Shown here piece by piece: positions 61,872 through 64,000 of a stretch of DNA of 64,000 bases. Each line of letters opens with the position of its first letter. Positions within the stretch are counted from its first letter, which is position 1. The notes beneath the pieces are model-generated. The model did not search any database and was not told the DNA's origin. It was given only the letters and a program-made list of their open reading frames with translations. The position numbers were made by a program, and so were the translations under genes. This stretch comes from Dyella flava (GTDB lineage: Bacteria; Pseudomonadota; Gammaproteobacteria; Xanthomonadales; Rhodanobacteraceae), in assembly GCF_016904955.1 (NCBI RefSeq), contig NZ_JADIKE010000035.1, positions 310,001-374,000 of the forward strand. Reading direction: 5' to 3'.

Positions 61872-62819
61872 ATGGATTTGTTCAGCCCCCGCTTTATCGT
61901 TCTCTACGTGCTGCTGGCCTTCGTGCTGTGCGTGCTGCTGGTGCACCTGCGCGGCCGCGCACGCTTGCGCTTCGACCGTCAACTGGTTGATCACTCCGCG
62001 GTGTTCGCGCCCTACAACCTGCTGATGTACGCCTTTTCCGCGGTTCCGGCGAGGCCGATTCTCGATCGCCGCGGTTTTCCGCAACTCGATCTGCTGCAAT
62101 CCAACTGGCAGATCATCCGCGAAGAAGCTTTGCAGCTGTTCGACGAAGGCCATATCCGCGCGGCACAGAACAACAACGACGCCAGCTTCAACAGCTTCTT
62201 CAAGCAGGGTTGGAAGCGCTTCTACCTGAAATGGTATGGCGAACCGCTGGCGTCTGCCGAAGCGCTATGTCCGCAAACCGTCGCGCTGCTCAAATCCATC
62301 CCCAGCGTGAAGGCGGCGATGTTCGCCACGCTGGCGCCGCATAGCAGACTCAATCCGCATCGCGATCCGTTCGCCGGTTCGCTGCGTTATCACCTCGGCT
62401 TGATCACCCCCAACTCGCGCGACTGCCGCATCTTCGTCGATGGTGAAGAGCATGCGTGGGGCGATGGCAAGGATGTGGTGTTCGACGAAACCTATGTGCA
62501 CTGGGTCGAGAACAAAACCGACCAGACCCGGGTGATCCTGTTTGCCGACGTCGAGCGCCCGCTGCGGACCCGCCTGATGAACGCGATCAACCATCGCGTC
62601 GGCGCATTCATGGGCAAGATCACCGCCTCGCCGAATACCGAGTCGCCGGAAGAGAAGACCGGCTTCGTCAACCGCGTATTTGCGTTCAATCAGCGCAACC
62701 GCGAGCGCAACCGGGCTTTCAAGAAGAAATATCCCAGGCTGTTCCGCACGGTGAAGTACATCGGCATGCTGCTGTTTATCTGGCTGGTGTTTCTGGCTCC
62801 GTGGCCATTCGTGCGTTAG
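61872..62819 (+). CDS. lpxO: LpxO-like lipid A hydroxylase (aspartyl/asparaginyl beta-hydroxylase family)
   Basis: This 315-residue membrane-anchored Fe(II)/2-oxoglutarate oxygenase has an N-terminal helix (FIVLYVLLAFVLCVLLV) and a C-terminal one (IGMLLFIWLVFLAPW). The iron triad is HRDPFAG (HxD) with a distal His in FDETYVHW. LpxO hydroxylates the secondary acyl chain of lipid A. The ATG at 61872 places the helix at the N-terminus. Confidence 0.88.
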   Translation: MDLFSPRFIVLYVLLAFVLCVLLVHLRGRARLRFDRQLVDHSAVFAPYNLLMYAFSAVPARPILDRRGFPQLDLLQSNWQIIREEALQLFDEGHIRAAQNNNDASFNSFFKQGWKRFYLKWYGEPLASAEALCPQTVALLKSIPSVKAAMFATLAPHSRLNPHRDPFAGSLRYHLGLITPNSRDCRIFVDGEEHAWGDGKDVVFDETYVHWVENKTDQTRVILFADVERPLRTRLMNAINHRVGAFMGKITASPNTESPEEKTGFVNRVFAFNQRNRERNRAFKKKYPRLFRTVKYIGMLLFIWLVFLAPWPFVR

Positions 62820-62876
62820 GGATACCAACGCACGGCGCCGATCACGCCCGGATAGGTGTGCCCGCACATCCCACAC

Positions 62877-62903
62877 GGTCACGAAAGCCCTGACTTGCGC
62901 GTC
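62877..62903 (+). promoter_or_regulatory. Candidate ECF41 autoregulatory promoter
   Basis: GGTCACG, exactly 16 bases, then CGTC. The known ECF41 target is TGTCACA-N16-CGTC. It lies 30 bp before the sigma gene start, so the factor probably controls itself. Confidence 0.65.
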
Positions 62904-62932
62904 CTGGTAGTAGCACCCTTCGGGAAACCGCC

Positions 62933-63832
62933 GTGGATCCGCATACCGAACTATTCCAGCAGCACCGCCCTCGCCTGCTCGGGCTGGCCTATCGCATGCT
63001 GGGTACCCCCGCCGACGCGGAAGACGTTCTGCACGACGCCTGGCTGCGCTGGCATGCGCAGGACAAGGCGAGCCTGGATGATCCCGAAGCCTGGCTGGTG
63101 ACCGTCACCACCCGCCTTGCCCTGGACCGGCTACGCCGCGCCAAGGTGGAGCGCGAGCACTACACGGGCCCCTGGCTGCCCGAGCCGCTGATCGAGCCGG
63201 AAGAAGACCCCGAGGCCAAGGCCGAACACGCCGAAACGCTGACGATGTCGTTCCTGATCATGCTGGAACGGCTCAGCGCGGAAGAACGCGCGGCATTCCT
63301 GCTGCACGATGTGTTCGATTACAGCCATGCCGAAGCGGCGGCGATTCTCGACGTTACCGAGGATGCGGCCCGCCAGCGTGCACACCGCGCAAAGCAACGA
63401 TTGCGCGATGAGCGCGCGCGCTTTACGGCCAACGCGCAAACCCAGCGCCGCCTGCTGGAGCGTTTCGCCCAAGCGCTGGAACGCCCCACCGAAGCCAACC
63501 TGCGGGTACTTTTTGCCGAAGACGCCATGCACGTCTCCGATGGCGGCGGCGTGGCGAGGGCCGCGTTACGTCCATTGCAGGGCAGCGAACGGATCGCCCA
63601 CCTTTACCTGCAGGTAGCCAAGCACGAAAAAGAGCACGATGTGCGCCGGCGCCTGCATATGCTCAATGGCGCGCCGGTGCTGCTGACCTGGGCCGACGGG
63701 CAACTGGTCACGGCGACCTGGGTCGAATGCGATGACGACCGCATCGTCGCCCTGCATGCGCTGCGCAATCCGGAAAAGCTGGCCCGGCTGGCCGCTGTCA
63801 CGAAATCACCGGGTGGCTCGTCCTTGCATTGA
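62933..63832 (+). CDS. ECF41-type RNA polymerase sigma factor with SnoaL-like C-terminal domain
   Basis: This 299-residue protein has sigma-2 (LLGLAYRMLGTPADAEDVLHD) and sigma-4 (FLLHDVFDYSHAEAAAILD), then the WLPEPL linker motif, VSDGGG and NPEKL of ECF41 factors, whose C-terminal SnoaL-like domain regulates activity in place of a separate anti-sigma. The start is a GTG. The next gene encodes the usual carboxymuconolactone decarboxylase partner. Confidence 0.92.
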   Translation: MDPHTELFQQHRPRLLGLAYRMLGTPADAEDVLHDAWLRWHAQDKASLDDPEAWLVTVTTRLALDRLRRAKVEREHYTGPWLPEPLIEPEEDPEAKAEHAETLTMSFLIMLERLSAEERAAFLLHDVFDYSHAEAAAILDVTEDAARQRAHRAKQRLRDERARFTANAQTQRRLLERFAQALERPTEANLRVLFAEDAMHVSDGGGVARAALRPLQGSERIAHLYLQVAKHEKEHDVRRRLHMLNGAPVLLTWADGQLVTATWVECDDDRIVALHALRNPEKLARLAAVTKSPGGSSLH

Positions 63833-63870
63833 AACGGCCAATAACGGCCACTCAACTGAAGGACAAACTC

Positions 63871-64000
63871 ATGCCTCGCTTTTCCTACCAAGACCATCCC
63901 GACGCCCTGAAGCCGCTGTTTGCGATGAAGGCGCACATCGACCATTCCGGACTCGATAAGAACCTCATTGATCTGGTGACACTGCGCGCCTCGCAACTCA
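63871..64000 (+). CDS. Carboxymuconolactone decarboxylase / AhpD family protein, partial (3' cut by window)
   Basis: The first 43 residues are visible: PRFSYQDHPDALKPLFAMKA, then a segment with LIDLVTLRASQ, where the AhpD-like domain begins. AAGGA precedes the ATG by about 8 bases. ECF41 factors are often followed by such oxidoreductase-like genes, which are their known targets. The CxxC active site lies outside the window. Confidence 0.85.
   Translation, partial: MPRFSYQDHPDALKPLFAMKAHIDHSGLDKNLIDLVTLRASQL

Overview
The window reads as a high-GC gammaproteobacterial chromosome, most likely Xanthomonadales (Rhodanobacteraceae-like, in the Dyella/Luteibacter/Frateuria neighbourhood). This rests on protein similarity recalled from memory and on gene order: murJ-ribF-ileS-lspA divergent from rpsT, rplU-rpmA-obgE, queG/nnrD-tsaE-amiC-mutL, pcnB-folK-panBCD, and bamC-dapA divergent from gcvR-bcp. 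No taxon marker such as rRNA is present, so the genus is inference.

Region 1 (1-16.5 kb) is an accessory type VI secretion (T6SS) island, all on the + strand. It holds the 3' part of a vgrG, a two-TM protein whose C-terminal half vaguely resembles the thiolase/ketosynthase fold, three tandem copies of a Tle4-like phospholipase effector with its Tli4-like secreted immunity protein, a PAAR tip protein, and a TssM/IcmF-like membrane protein whose nucleotide-binding motifs are gone. No other core T6SS gene is visible. A 1.26-kb direct repeat, apparently identical between effector modules 2 and 3, and a scar copied from the 3' end of the upstream gene show how the modules multiplied. The island ends in a 450-bp stretch with a MITE-like element and a possible gene remnant, right after lspA.

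Region 2 (16.5-25.2 kb) is housekeeping: lspA, ileS, ribF and murJ on the - strand, rpsT on the +, then cutC and a Tat-signal glycosylasparaginase. Region 3 (25.2-30.8 kb) is a three-gene SMC-like operon of the MksF-MksE-MksB (JetA-JetB-JetC) type with no JetD/MksG nuclease beside it. Region 4 (31-44.8 kb) holds obgE-rpmA-rplU, a DUF2059 protein, uvrA with a thioesterase, a VOC protein, a DUF4139 protein, two crotonase-fold proteins, a sulfurtransferase-Nudix-DUF1289 operon, an FKBP isomerase and a DUF1684 protein.

Region 5 (45-56 kb) holds mutL-amiC-tsaE-nnrD facing queG, then panD, panC, panB, folK and pcnB, followed by tRNA-Glu(CTC). Region 6 (56-64 kb) holds a seven-iron ferredoxin, a short BamC-like lipoprotein with dapA, gcvR-bcp, phoH, thiD, an LpxO-like lipid A hydroxylase, and an ECF41-type sigma factor with its usual carboxymuconolactone-decarboxylase partner, cut by the window end.

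Small-scale structure includes two copies of a long intergenic hairpin element (one supplies the C-terminus of QueG), three copies of a C/G-rich repeat, palindromes in the rplU and uvrA control regions, and a good match to the ECF41 promoter in front of the sigma gene.
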